Positions 15,145 through 23,370 of a stretch of DNA of 26,136 bases are shown piece by piece. Below the pieces are notes generated by a model. The model was not told the DNA's origin. It ran no database searches and saw only the letters and a program-made list of their open reading frames with translations. Origin of the DNA: Thiofilum sp039797965 (GTDB taxonomy: Bacteria; Pseudomonadota; Gammaproteobacteria; Thiotrichales; Thiotrichaceae); assembly GCA_039797965.1 (NCBI GenBank), contig JBDKGX010000030.1:1-26136 (forward strand), given 5' to 3'. Each line of letters starts with the position of its first letter. Within the stretch, counting starts at the first letter, position 1. The translations under genes and the position numbers were made by a program.

Positions 15145-16422
15145 TTAAACTCGTACTTTATTCGCAAAGCTATAGCGTTCCATGCCTAAATTAGCCATAT
15201 CAATCGCAGGTTTTTCGCCTGAGATTAAATCTGCCACTAACCTTCCAGAACCACACGCCATCGTCCAGCCCAAGGTGCCATGTCCTGTATTAAGGAAAAA
15301 GTTTTTATAAGGGGTAGCACCTAGTACTGGTGTACCATCGGGTGTCATCGGGCGTAAGCCTGTCCAAAAATGATCCTCAGTCATATCCGCCGCTTTGGGG
15401 AACATATCCGATACTACAAACCGCACCGTTTCGCGGCGCTCATTGCGTAAACGCACATCAAAGCCTGTTAATTCAGCCGTTCCCGCTACCCGTACTCGAT
15501 CACCTAAACGAGTGATAGCGACCTTATAAGTCTCATCCATCACTGTTGAAATTGGAGCGGCGTCTGGATTAATAATCGGCACTGTAATTGAGTAGCCTTT
15601 CACCGGATACACGGGAATATCAATCCCAATCGGGCGCAATAGTTTTGGCGAAAAACTACCTAATGCCATCACATAACTATCGGCGGTGATTAAACCTTGA
15701 TTGGTTTGAATGCCTGTGATTTGGCTATTAGCCGTTTGGATGGCGCTCACTGCGACACCGTAGTGAAACTTTACGCCTAAACCTTCGGCAATTTTGGCGA
15801 GATTTTGGGTGAACATATAGCAATCACCAGTCTCGTCCAACGGTAAACGTAAACCACCTTTGATTTTGTCACGCACATAATGCAAGGCAGGCTCAGCCGC
15901 AATACAACCTTCCACATCCAAACGCTCATAAGGGATATTACAAGCGTCTAAAATATCAGTGTCTTGCTTAGACCCTGCCACTTGCTTATCAGTGCGAAAA
16001 ACCTGCAAAGTCCCTTGGGTACGTTGATCGTATTGAATATTGGTGTCTTGACGTAGCTCGTCAAGCATTTGACGACTGTACTCAGAAATTTTGAGCATAC
16101 GACTTTTATTCACGTCATAACGAGCTACCGTACAATTGCGCAGCATCATGCCCATAAAACGCAGCATTTCCCAATCCATTTTGCTGGCACGAATAGCCAA
16201 AGGTGAATGCTCACTCAATAACCATTTAATGGCTTTTAAAGGAATACCCGGTCCTGCCCACGGTGCAGAATAACCGGGAGAAATTTGCCCAGCATTCGCA
16301 AAACTCGTTTCCATTCCTGCTTGTGGTTGGCGTTCTAAAACCGTCACTTGATGACCTTGCTTCGCTAAATAATAGGCAGTGGTGGTACCCATTACGCCGC
16401 TTCCAATAACGACAACGTGCAT
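15145..16422 (-). CDS. dadA: D-amino acid dehydrogenase small subunit
   Basis: 425 aa. N-terminal FAD-binding VVIGSGVMGTTTAYYLAKQG (4-23) with LER at the end of the second strand, followed by the DadA-typical ETSFANAGQISPGYSAPWA and PWAGPGIPLKAIKWL. C-terminal substrate and FAD region: WTGLRPMTPDGTPVLG and NTGHGTLGWTMACGSGRL. Oxidatively deaminates D-alanine and other D-amino acids at the inner membrane, feeding electrons to the respiratory chain. The ATG has GGAG 7 nt upstream. No alanine racemase (dadX) is beside it. An Lrp-type regulator lies 2 kb away. Confidence 0.95.
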   Translation of the reverse strand: MHVVVIGSGVMGTTTAYYLAKQGHQVTVLERQPQAGMETSFANAGQISPGYSAPWAGPGIPLKAIKWLLSEHSPLAIRASKMDWEMLRFMGMMLRNCTVARYDVNKSRMLKISEYSRQMLDELRQDTNIQYDQRTQGTLQVFRTDKQVAGSKQDTDILDACNIPYERLDVEGCIAAEPALHYVRDKIKGGLRLPLDETGDCYMFTQNLAKIAEGLGVKFHYGVAVSAIQTANSQITGIQTNQGLITADSYVMALGSFSPKLLRPIGIDIPVYPVKGYSITVPIINPDAAPISTVMDETYKVAITRLGDRVRVAGTAELTGFDVRLRNERRETVRFVVSDMFPKAADMTEDHFWTGLRPMTPDGTPVLGATPYKNFFLNTGHGTLGWTMACGSGRLVADLISGEKPAIDMANLGMERYSFANKVRV

Positions 16423-16660
16423 TTTTATTCTCCGGTGTGGCGTGATGTTGCAGAGTCTTAATCTTTATTTTGAGAATAATCTTACGTAATTTTAGGCAGA
16501 ATTTTTTGTTCTTATATGGTATTAACCCGAAACTTTTCTTAAAAAAATCTATTTTGCCGTACTTTTTACTGCACGTTACTCGCTTGCTGATCTGGTAACT
16601 ATTCATTTGAATTGAGGCTGTGCTAGACTGGCAGCCTCTAATTCAAGTACTGCACGTAAT

Positions 16661-16705
16661 ATGACAACCTTCAATAAAACACGGCGATGGCGTCTCTCCA
16701 GTTAA
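16661..16705 (+). CDS. Possible trp leader peptide upstream of trpE
   Basis: A 14-codon frame, MTTFNKTRRWRLSS, ends 59 nt before the trpE ATG. It carries one Trp codon (TGG 16688-16690) in a TRRWR context resembling known TrpL peptides, and its stop lies inside the arm of a following hairpin, the usual attenuator arrangement. Against it: a single Trp codon and no strong ribosome site. It could be chance. Confidence 0.4.
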   Translation: MTTFNKTRRWRLSS

Positions 16706-16737
16706 GTTAAAACCTAACCTACTGGCTCCATTATTTT
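16698..16737 (+). terminator. Candidate attenuator hairpin before trpE
   Basis: Positions 16698-16709 (CCAGTTAAGTTA) pair with 16715-16725 (TAACCTACTGG) with one bulge and one mismatch, followed after a few bases by TTATTTT (16731-16737). It would be a leaky terminator controlled by the leader peptide above. No clear anti-terminator pairing was found. Confidence 0.35.
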
Positions 16738-16764
16738 GCAAACTGTTTTATTGGATAAATCATT

Positions 16765-18243
16765 ATGAATCGGAATGAATTTGACCGTTATATCGCTGCA
16801 GGCTTTAATCGTATTCCAGTCTCACGCAAAATCTTAGCTGATCTCGATACTCCCTTAAGTACTTATCTCAAACTGGCTGATAGTCCTTATACCTATTTAT
16901 TTGAGTCTGTTCAGGGCGGGGAAAAATGGGGTCGATACTCCATTATTGGTCTAGCCGCTAAAACGGTTATTCAAGTTTACGATCATCGTATTGAGGTTCA
17001 TAAAGCTCATCAAGATACCGAGTACTTTGAGGCTAAAGACCCTTTAGCATGGATTGAAGCTTATCAAGCACAATTTAAAGTACCGGATTTACCCGACCTT
17101 CCACGCTTTAATGGTGGACTGGTGGGGTATTTTGGTTATGACACCATCCGTTATATCGAACCCAAACTGGCTAAAACTTCCAAACCAGACCCGATTGGTA
17201 CACCAGACATTTTACTCATGGTGTCCGATGAGGTCATTGTGTTTGATAGCTTACGCGGTGAAATGCACTTAATAGTCTTAAGTGACGCACAAGGTTTCGA
17301 TAAGGCTACTGCTCGCCTTGATCAATTAGAACGCCAACTACAAGAAGCACGTCGTCTGTATCAAATGTTACCTTTAAGCCGCGAAGTTGAGGAAAGCGAC
17401 TTTGTGTCTGGCTTTACCGAGGAAGGTTTTAAAGATGCAGTAGAAAAGGCACGCGAATACATTAAAGCAGGCGATATTATGCAAGTGGTATTGTCACAAC
17501 GCATGACTTTACCGTTTAATGCGCCCCCGCTGGATTTATACAGAGCCTTACGGCGCTTGAACCCATCACCTTATATGTACTTTTTAAATTTAGGTAATTT
17601 TCATATTGTCGGTTCTTCCCCTGAAATTTTGGTGCGCCTCGAAGATGATACGGTAACAGTACGCCCCATTGCCGGAACCCGCCGCCGTGGTGTGACTGAA
17701 GAACAAGATAAAGCCCTAGAGCAAGAATTATTAAACGACCCGAAAGAATTAGCTGAACATTTGATGCTCATTGATTTGGGGCGCAACGATGCGGGGCGTG
17801 TCAGCCAAATTGGCTCAGTCGCATTAACCGACAAAATGGTGATCGAACGCTATTCACACGTGATGCATATTGTCTCTAATGTCACGGGTAAACTACTCCC
17901 TAATCAAACGGCTATGGATGTACTTCGCGCTACCTTTCCCGCAGGAACGGTGAGTGGAGCACCTAAAATCCGTGCGATGGAGATTATTGATGAATTAGAG
18001 CCTGTCAAACGTGGCATTTACTCGGGTGCAGTGGGCTATATTGCGTGGAATGGCAATATGGATACGGCTATCGCCATTCGTACTGCGGTCATTAAAGACG
18101 AACAGCTTTATATTCAAGCTGGTGCTGGGGTAGTGTATGACTCCATCCCACAATCAGAATGGGACGAGACTATGAACAAAGGGCGAGCTGTGTTTAAAGC
18201 GGCTAGTGTGGCATTAGCTGGTATATCGGGCAAACATCGTTAA
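16765..18243 (+). CDS. trpE: Anthranilate synthase component I
   Basis: 492 aa. The N-terminal domain has FESVQGGEKWGRYSIIGL, the feedback (tryptophan) site region usually LLES. The C-terminal chorismate-binding domain carries PIAGTRRRG, LIDLGRNDAGRVS, HIVSNVTG, FPAGTVSGAPKIRAMEIIDE and GAGVVYDSIPQSEWDE, all hallmarks of TrpE rather than PabB. Converts chorismate plus ammonia to anthranilate. Ten bp separate it from trpG, its glutaminase partner. Upstream lies a possible leader/attenuator. Confidence 0.96.
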   Translation: MNRNEFDRYIAAGFNRIPVSRKILADLDTPLSTYLKLADSPYTYLFESVQGGEKWGRYSIIGLAAKTVIQVYDHRIEVHKAHQDTEYFEAKDPLAWIEAYQAQFKVPDLPDLPRFNGGLVGYFGYDTIRYIEPKLAKTSKPDPIGTPDILLMVSDEVIVFDSLRGEMHLIVLSDAQGFDKATARLDQLERQLQEARRLYQMLPLSREVEESDFVSGFTEEGFKDAVEKAREYIKAGDIMQVVLSQRMTLPFNAPPLDLYRALRRLNPSPYMYFLNLGNFHIVGSSPEILVRLEDDTVTVRPIAGTRRRGVTEEQDKALEQELLNDPKELAEHLMLIDLGRNDAGRVSQIGSVALTDKMVIERYSHVMHIVSNVTGKLLPNQTAMDVLRATFPAGTVSGAPKIRAMEIIDELEPVKRGIYSGAVGYIAWNGNMDTAIAIRTAVIKDEQLYIQAGAGVVYDSIPQSEWDETMNKGRAVFKAASVALAGISGKHR

Positions 18244-18253
18244 GGAGTACTTT

Positions 18254-18838
18254 ATGAAAATTCTAATGATTGATAATTATGACTCCTTTACCTTTAACCT
18301 TGTGCAGTACTTAGGTGAATTAGGTGCTGAAGTCGTAGTTAAACGTAATGATGAAATTCCCGTCGAAGCGATTGACGAGATTGCACCCGATAAAATCATG
18401 CTCTCCCCTGGCCCTTGCACCCCTAATGAGGCAGGTATATCACTGGCTACGATTGAGCGCTATAAAGGTCAAATACCGATTTTCGGAGTATGTCTAGGGC
18501 ATCAATCAATTGGTCAAGCCTTTGGTGGCAACATTATTCGTGCTAAATCAATTATGCATGGTAAAACCTCGCTGATTCATCATAAAGGGGTAGGCGTATT
18601 TAGTGATTTGCCTAGCCCTTATCAAGCCACGCGTTATCACTCACTGGTGATTGAGCAAAGTACTTTGCCTGAATGTTTAGAGGTGACGGCTTGGACTCAA
18701 CAGGCGGATGGCTCTGTGGATGAAATCATGGGTGTACGTCATAAAACCCTCGCGGTGGAAGGTGTGCAATTTCATCCCGAGTCTATTTTGACCGAGCACG
18801 GTCATGCGATGTTGCAGAACTTTTTACACGGTCGTTAA
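18254..18838 (+). CDS. trpG: Anthranilate synthase component II (glutamine amidotransferase)
   Basis: 194 aa. Class I glutamine amidotransferase: oxyanion motif SPGPCTPNEAG (51-61), nucleophile C80 in GVCLGHQSIGQAFGG, and the dyad H174/E176 in FHPES. Supplies ammonia to TrpE; in many gammaproteobacteria the same protein also serves PabB. The Shine-Dalgarno GGAG runs straight into an AGTACT palindrome that forms the spacer to the ATG. The usual trpD-trpC genes do not follow; an RDD protein does. Confidence 0.95.
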   Translation: MKILMIDNYDSFTFNLVQYLGELGAEVVVKRNDEIPVEAIDEIAPDKIMLSPGPCTPNEAGISLATIERYKGQIPIFGVCLGHQSIGQAFGGNIIRAKSIMHGKTSLIHHKGVGVFSDLPSPYQATRYHSLVIEQSTLPECLEVTAWTQQADGSVDEIMGVRHKTLAVEGVQFHPESILTEHGHAMLQNFLHGR

Positions 18839-18884
18839 AAACCGATTAGACTAGCACCCATTTGTTTGGTAAGGATTTAATGAC

Positions 18885-19337
18885 GTGAGTACTTTAGTAA
18901 CGGCTCAGCCAGTCAGTTTATTACGACGCTTGGGTGCAATGTTTTATGACTTTATGCTGATTGGGGCAACGGTCATGATTGTGGGTGGTATTATTAATAC
19001 TATTGTCAGTCAAGTACTGGGCTTGCCTGAAATCCCGCCCCGCTCTACCCTCGCTAATTTGCTGTTTCTACTAGAAATACTGATGATTTATGGCTTGCTC
19101 GGCTGGTTTTGGACACACGGTGGACAAACACTGGGTATGCGGGCATGGCAAATTAAAGTTGTTACCTTTGACGGTCAACCTTTAAATTGGCAACAAGTGA
19201 CCGTGCGTTTTATAGTGAGTATTATTAGCCTTATAGCCTTTGGGGCGGGGTTTATTATTGCATTATTTGATCCAGAGAAAATGACTTGGCATGACCGCTA
19301 CTCACGCACGAAATTAATTTTTGCGCCGCGGAAGTGA
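18885..19337 (+). CDS. RDD-family inner-membrane protein
   Basis: 150 aa from a GTG start with AAGGA 9 nt upstream; the nearby ATG at 18880 runs into a stop after two codons. The RDD signature is visible: LLRRLGAMFYDFMLI at the start of helix 1 (R, D), a second helix (about 53-73), then GGQTLGMRAWQIKVV, a third helix (about 103-128), and DPEKMTWHDRYSRTKLI at the end. Function of the family is mostly unknown (some members affect ion exchange). The codon pair after GTG is an AGTACT site. Confidence 0.85.
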   Translation: MSTLVTAQPVSLLRRLGAMFYDFMLIGATVMIVGGIINTIVSQVLGLPEIPPRSTLANLLFLLEILMIYGLLGWFWTHGGQTLGMRAWQIKVVTFDGQPLNWQQVTVRFIVSIISLIAFGAGFIIALFDPEKMTWHDRYSRTKLIFAPRK

Positions 19338-19350
19338 GTAATAACAGGGT

Positions 19351-19980
19351 TTACAAACAACGTCGCGCCATTTCAATCACTTCGACTACAGACGATGCAT
19401 GCATTTTTTCCATCATGCGGGCGCGGTGAAATTCGACTGTTTTGAGTTGAATGCCTAAGTACTCCATCATTTCTTTATTACTTTTATGTTGTACTACTAA
19501 ATCGAAAACTTGGCGCTCACGGCGAGTTAGATTAGCCACTCGTGCTTGAATCATCATAGCTTCTAGGCGTTGTTGACGGCGCTCTTTATCTTGCTCCAAA
19601 GCTAAACGTAAGGTTTGAACTAGCTCCAGCTCATTCACAGGTTTACTAAAGTAATGACTCGCCCCTTGCTGCATCGCTTTGACGACCTTGGGAATTTCAC
19701 AACAAGAAGTTACAAAAATTAAAGGTAATGCATATTTGAAACGACAAATTTCTTGCTGTAGAGCTAAGCCACACTTATCCGGCAAGTTAAGTTCTAGTAC
19801 TACACAACCTTGATGGTAAATAGTATAGGCTTTTAAAAAGGCTTGAGCGCTGTGAAAACACTGAGGGGGCAAAGCTTCGCGGGTAAGTAGTTGCGACAAG
19901 TACTCACAATGTTCATGATCTTGATCAATAATAAATACCGTAGGCTGTAAGGGTCTAGCCTGCCCTGCTAGCGCTGACAT
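19351..19980 (-). CDS. FixJ/NarL-type response regulator with Glu at the phospho-acceptor site
   Basis: 209 aa. Receiver domain about 13-128: FIIDQDHEHC supplies D19 and D21; the phospho-acceptor strand reads GCVVLELNLPDKCGL, with E63 where FixJ-type regulators have Asp. T91 (FVTSCC) and K113 (FSKP) are kept. Residues about 130-148 form a charged linker helix. A LuxR-type DNA-binding domain (150-209) carries LTRRERQVFDLVV, KSNKEMMEYLGIQLKTVEFHRARMMEKM. The ATG has AGGAGG 10 nt upstream. No kinase gene is adjacent. D-to-E can mimic phosphorylation, so it may be constitutively active or regulated another way, for example through the CC pair after T91 (inference). Confidence 0.88.
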   Translation of the reverse strand: MSALAGQARPLQPTVFIIDQDHEHCEYLSQLLTREALPPQCFHSAQAFLKAYTIYHQGCVVLELNLPDKCGLALQQEICRFKYALPLIFVTSCCEIPKVVKAMQQGASHYFSKPVNELELVQTLRLALEQDKERRQQRLEAMMIQARVANLTRRERQVFDLVVQHKSNKEMMEYLGIQLKTVEFHRARMMEKMHASSVVEVIEMARRCL

Positions 19981-20163
19981 CTATAAATAGCCTCCTGCGT
20001 CTACCGCAGCTGCAACAACAACACTCTAGTTAAGCATAGGGTATGATCTCTAACTTGGCAGAGTGTATTACACTAATTCACATGTGGCTACGCTGCATGG
20101 CGTTTATTAGCTATGTTAATATAGATACCCACTTTAGCAGTTATAACCAAAGGACTTTTTTGC

Positions 20164-21648
20164 ATGCAGTATTCATTTCAATCCGGTGTAAATCCAGTAA
20201 CAGTCACCACTGACAGTGTCATTGTAGGTGTTTATACAGATAAAACCTTATCAAAAGCAGCACTGTTATTAGATCAAGCGAGTCATGGCGCCATTCAACA
20301 ACATTTAGCTATCGGTGATTTCACAGGAGAAAAAAATACTGCCAGTATGTTGTATAACCTCAATGCTATCAGTAGCCCACGTATCCTGTTAGTAGGTTTA
20401 GGTGATAAAACTAAGTTTTCATTAGAAGCCTTAAATGCTGCAACTCGTACCGCTGCTAGTACATTAAAAAAAGCTAACTTAACTCAAGTCACCTCCTTAC
20501 TCACCGAAGAGTTATCGGCAGAGCACTATGCTCAAGGTTTACGTCAAAGTCTGTTGACCTTAGGTGATGTGTTTTACACCTTTACTACTTACAAAAGTAA
20601 ACCAGAAGTAACACCTCAATTAGCCCAATGGACATTAGCACACACTAATGATTGGGAGGGCGGTTCAGCTCTTAAACAAGCAATCGCTATTCAACGCGGT
20701 GCTTATCTAGCTCGTGACTTAGGTAATGCCCCCGCTAACGTATGTACTCCAACTTATTTAGCCCAAGCCGCTCAAAAAGTAGTGGAACAATATCCATCAG
20801 TACAACTGACTGTGTTAGAAGAAAGCGATATGGAAGCCCTAGGCATGGGGTCGTTTATGTCGGTTTCTAAAGGTAGCGACCAACCGGGTAAAATGATCGT
20901 TTTACAGTACTACGGTACTACACCAACAGATGCGCCTGTGGTGTTAGTCGGTAAAGGCATTACTTTTGATACCGGAGGTATTTCGTTAAAGCCTGGCTTA
21001 GCTATGGATGAAATGAAATATGACATGAGTGGTGCAGCCAGCGTGTTGGGTACTTTCCAAGCCGCTGTTGAGATGCAATTACCCCTTAATTTAGTCATGA
21101 TCATGGCAGCCGCAGAAAATATGCCCAGTGGGCGTGCTAGTAAACCGAGTGATATTGTAACCAGTATGTCGGGTAGAACTATTGAAATCCTCAATACGGA
21201 TGCGGAAGGACGCTTAGTACTATGTGATGCACTCACTTATGCTGAGCGCTTTAAACCTGCGGCGGTGGTAGATGTAGCAACATTAACTGGGGCTTGTATT
21301 ACCGCATTGGGACACCATACCAGCGGCTTACTAAGTAATAACGATGCACTAGCCGCCGAATTATGGAGTGCAGGTCAACAAGCTGATGATGAAGTCTGGC
21401 GTCTACCTATGAACGATAAGTACAAAGAACAACTGAAAAGTAATTTTGCTGATATGGCTAATATTGGTGGCCCCGCAGCGGGCACAATTACCGCAGCTTG
21501 TTTCTTGTCTTACTTTACTGAAAACTACCCTTGGGCACATTTGGATATTGCTGGAGTGGCTTGGAAATCAGGCACTGCTAAAGGCTCGACTGGTCGCCCT
21601 GTGCCTTTATTGACTCAATGGCTACTAACTCGTGCTCATTTAGCATAA
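20164..21648 (+). CDS. pepA: Cytosol (leucyl) aminopeptidase, M17
   Basis: 494 aa. The N-terminal macro-like domain (1-160) precedes a C-terminal catalytic domain with the full two-metal site: K264 and D269 in GKGITFDTGG, D287 in YDMSGAAS, D346 and E348 in NTDAEGR, with catalytic K276 and R350. Removes N-terminal residues from peptides; E. coli PepA also binds DNA (Xer recombination, carAB control). The ATG has AAGGA 10 nt upstream. It leads an operon with holC 15 bp later, the usual gammaproteobacterial pair. Confidence 0.97.
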   Translation: MQYSFQSGVNPVTVTTDSVIVGVYTDKTLSKAALLLDQASHGAIQQHLAIGDFTGEKNTASMLYNLNAISSPRILLVGLGDKTKFSLEALNAATRTAASTLKKANLTQVTSLLTEELSAEHYAQGLRQSLLTLGDVFYTFTTYKSKPEVTPQLAQWTLAHTNDWEGGSALKQAIAIQRGAYLARDLGNAPANVCTPTYLAQAAQKVVEQYPSVQLTVLEESDMEALGMGSFMSVSKGSDQPGKMIVLQYYGTTPTDAPVVLVGKGITFDTGGISLKPGLAMDEMKYDMSGAASVLGTFQAAVEMQLPLNLVMIMAAAENMPSGRASKPSDIVTSMSGRTIEILNTDAEGRLVLCDALTYAERFKPAAVVDVATLTGACITALGHHTSGLLSNNDALAAELWSAGQQADDEVWRLPMNDKYKEQLKSNFADMANIGGPAAGTITAACFLSYFTENYPWAHLDIAGVAWKSGTAKGSTGRPVPLLTQWLLTRAHLA

Positions 21649-21663
21649 GGCGCAAACACCTCC

Positions 21664-22089
21664 ATGACTAGCATTCGCTTTTATGTCTTAAAATCGAATC
21701 AATTACAGGCAAGGTTACTCCTTGCCTGTAAGCTGATTGAGAAGGCTTATACCCTCAAACTCCATACCTACATTCATACTGAAAATGCTGCAATGAGTCT
21801 ACAATTGGATGATTTACTGTGGACTTATAATGACTTTACTTTCATTCCCCATGAATTAGCACCTACTACCCAAAATAACACCCCTGTCTTGATAGGTCAT
21901 GACTTTGAGCCATTAGAGCAGTGTGATTATTTAATTAATTTGTCGTCTTCTATGCCTGATTTTTTTGCAAGATTTGAACGCTTTGCAGAAATTTTAGACC
22001 AAGATGAAACTATCTTACGCGCTGGTCGTAAACGCTATCAATTTTATCGTGATCGCGGCTATACTCTAGACTATCATCAACTAGGCTAG
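21664..22089 (+). CDS. holC: DNA polymerase III chi subunit
   Basis: 141 aa, normal length. HolC features: RFYVLKSNQLQARLLLACKLIEKAY at the N-terminus, the segment DDLLWTYNDFTFIPHEL, then PVLIGHDFEP and the C-terminal GRKRYQFYRDRGYTLDYH. The chi subunit links the clamp loader to SSB. Placement directly after pepA supports the call; valS, which often follows, is not here. Confidence 0.93.
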   Translation: MTSIRFYVLKSNQLQARLLLACKLIEKAYTLKLHTYIHTENAAMSLQLDDLLWTYNDFTFIPHELAPTTQNNTPVLIGHDFEPLEQCDYLINLSSSMPDFFARFERFAEILDQDETILRAGRKRYQFYRDRGYTLDYHQLG

Positions 22090-22169
22090 CTTCTAACCCT
22101 AGGCTGACCTTAACCCTGTTAGCGCATTACCACAGTTGCTAGGCTAATTAAACAGCGATAAAAATCATA

Positions 22170-22502
22170 ATGTCTAAACACGACCGTTTTGATACTACAA
22201 TTCGTATTCCGGTGGTTACTGACTTGGTTGCACCAGGGGATCCCGATGTAATTCGTAGAGCACGGGAGCGCAACCCACGTTCAGCCGCCAATGCCTACGA
22301 ACACACTTTAAAGATACGGATGGCTGATATTCAATCAGCAACAGGGCAAGATGAATATGGAAAATTGGGTCGCGCCCATGCCATTCGCTCAGAAAGTAAT
22401 AACCGCTCAGCCGACTCTATTGTGACCATTAATGAGCCGACCAGTCCTGAGGAATATGATTTTTCTATGAACGCAAAACCCAATATGGCAGTACCTCAAT
22501 AA
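22170..22502 (+). CDS. Small hypothetical protein downstream of holC
   Basis: 110 aa, soluble, charged and rich in Arg, Asn, Ser and Asp; no signal peptide or helix long enough for a membrane. The N-terminus IRIPVVTDLVAPGDPD recalls short proteobacterial proteins with an IPVLT-x-LV-x-PG start, but I cannot name a family. The rest looks poorly structured. It lies 80 bp after holC on the same strand and could be a third gene of the pepA operon. The ribosome site is weak (GATAAAAATCATA before ATG). Function unknown. Confidence 0.6.
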   Translation: MSKHDRFDTTIRIPVVTDLVAPGDPDVIRRARERNPRSAANAYEHTLKIRMADIQSATGQDEYGKLGRAHAIRSESNNRSADSIVTINEPTSPEEYDFSMNAKPNMAVPQ

Positions 22503-22517
22503 ATAAACTTAAGTACT

Positions 22518-23003
22518 CTATTGAAAAATAATGCCTAACAATTGACGTTCAGATTTTTGTGAGGTCTGAGCCACTTGTGGCAAAGTTTGATTAGGATCAG
22601 TTACCTCTATCCCTGCCGCTTGTAGATTTTTTAAAATAGTCTCAATGGGTTTTTGCTGAACAGCTGCCAATGCCCCAATCGGTGCAGTCTGTAAGGCGTC
22701 CAGCACCTTAGCTTGAGGGGGGTTACCCGCTCCTATATTCAACGGTAATAAAGAAGCGACTGTTAAAACAGAAAAGAGACCCATCACTATTAATGCGATA
22801 GGTTTAGTAAAGTAGTTTTTAAAAGCTCGCCAATTAACGGCTAAATGCAAACCCACCCCTAACACCATAAACCAACTCAACCACTCATGAGCAGGTTTAG
22901 CTAAGCCTAAATTCCAATGAAAAAATAAAACAATACCGGTCACTGTTGAAATAATAAAAGAGCCAATAGTGAGGGGAGTAGCCCATGATCGTAAAGTACT
23001 CAT
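22518..23003 (-). CDS. DUF4405-type membrane protein
   Basis: 161 aa, ATG with AAAGG 7 nt upstream. The N-terminus RSWATPLTIGSFIISTVTG, then FFHWNLGLAKPAHEWLSW and GLHLAVNWRAF, fits DUF4405 (a cytochrome b-like helical bundle), with His in FFHW, AHEW and GLHL as possible haem ligands. About three helices (residues 8-28, 40-58 and 68-90) are followed by a soluble C-terminal half (about 95-161). Function unknown; electron transfer is plausible. Convergent with the small gene at 22170-22502, divergent from the DUF1800 gene. Confidence 0.78.
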   Translation of the reverse strand: MSTLRSWATPLTIGSFIISTVTGIVLFFHWNLGLAKPAHEWLSWFMVLGVGLHLAVNWRAFKNYFTKPIALIVMGLFSVLTVASLLPLNIGAGNPPQAKVLDALQTAPIGALAAVQQKPIETILKNLQAAGIEVTDPNQTLPQVAQTSQKSERQLLGIIFQ

Positions 23004-23370
23004 AGTTAAACCTTTATAGTTAATAGTTGGCTCTAACTTTAACCATTAATCAGGGAAATTATGCGTTAAAATCATGCAAATATTACGATAATTGGTAGTA
23101 CTGAAGTACTTCACTAATAATCGTATCTATCAAGGAGCTTGCCCCTATCAGAATTAGAGTCTCGTGTTAAACCTATGAATTATGTTAGGTTTATTTGGCT
23201 CATAGCTTAGAAAATGGCTAAAAACACTTATTTCAAAACTTGCCACTGCTGTTATCTATTACTACAGTGAATATAGGGTTTGAATAAATTAGCATGTGAC
23301 CAGTGATTTACAACTCAGCAATAATAATAATCACATCATGCTCGTATTAACTAAATAAAGCTGGCAAATT
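23004..23370. other. 367-bp divergent spacer between DUF4405 and DUF1800 genes
   Basis: No open frame with a ribosome site was found. It contains a long imperfect dyad with paired AGTACT sites (23084-23125, separate entry), an AT-rich tract, and a TAA 12 nt before the DUF1800 ATG that rules out an N-terminal extension of that gene. No promoter can be assigned with confidence. Confidence 0.6.
23084..23125. repeat. Imperfect inverted repeat enclosing two AGTACT sites
   Basis: TACGAT (23084-23089) pairs with ATCGTA (23120-23125), then ATT (23091-23093) with AAT (23116-23118), enclosing AGTACT-GA-AGTACT (23097-23110). The core also contains the 10-bp palindrome GAAGTACTTC (23103-23112). It could be an operator or an RNA hairpin. 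Confidence 0.5.

Larger units (their letters stand above)
16423..16764. other. Divergent dadA/trpE control region
   Basis: 342 bp without a conventional gene. AT-rich on the dadA side (16480-16560), with the dadA ribosome site at 16430-16436. On the trpE side, TTCATT and TAGACT (about 16600-16630) could be a weak promoter. The last 100 bp hold a possible trp leader peptide and attenuator (separate entries). No convincing Lrp consensus could be assigned by eye. Confidence 0.5.

Noticed and set aside
16226..16606. 126-codon minus-strand frame overlapping the dadA start
   Set aside because: It runs through the AT-rich control region and the dadA N-terminal coding part in another frame, with no ribosome site or family match.
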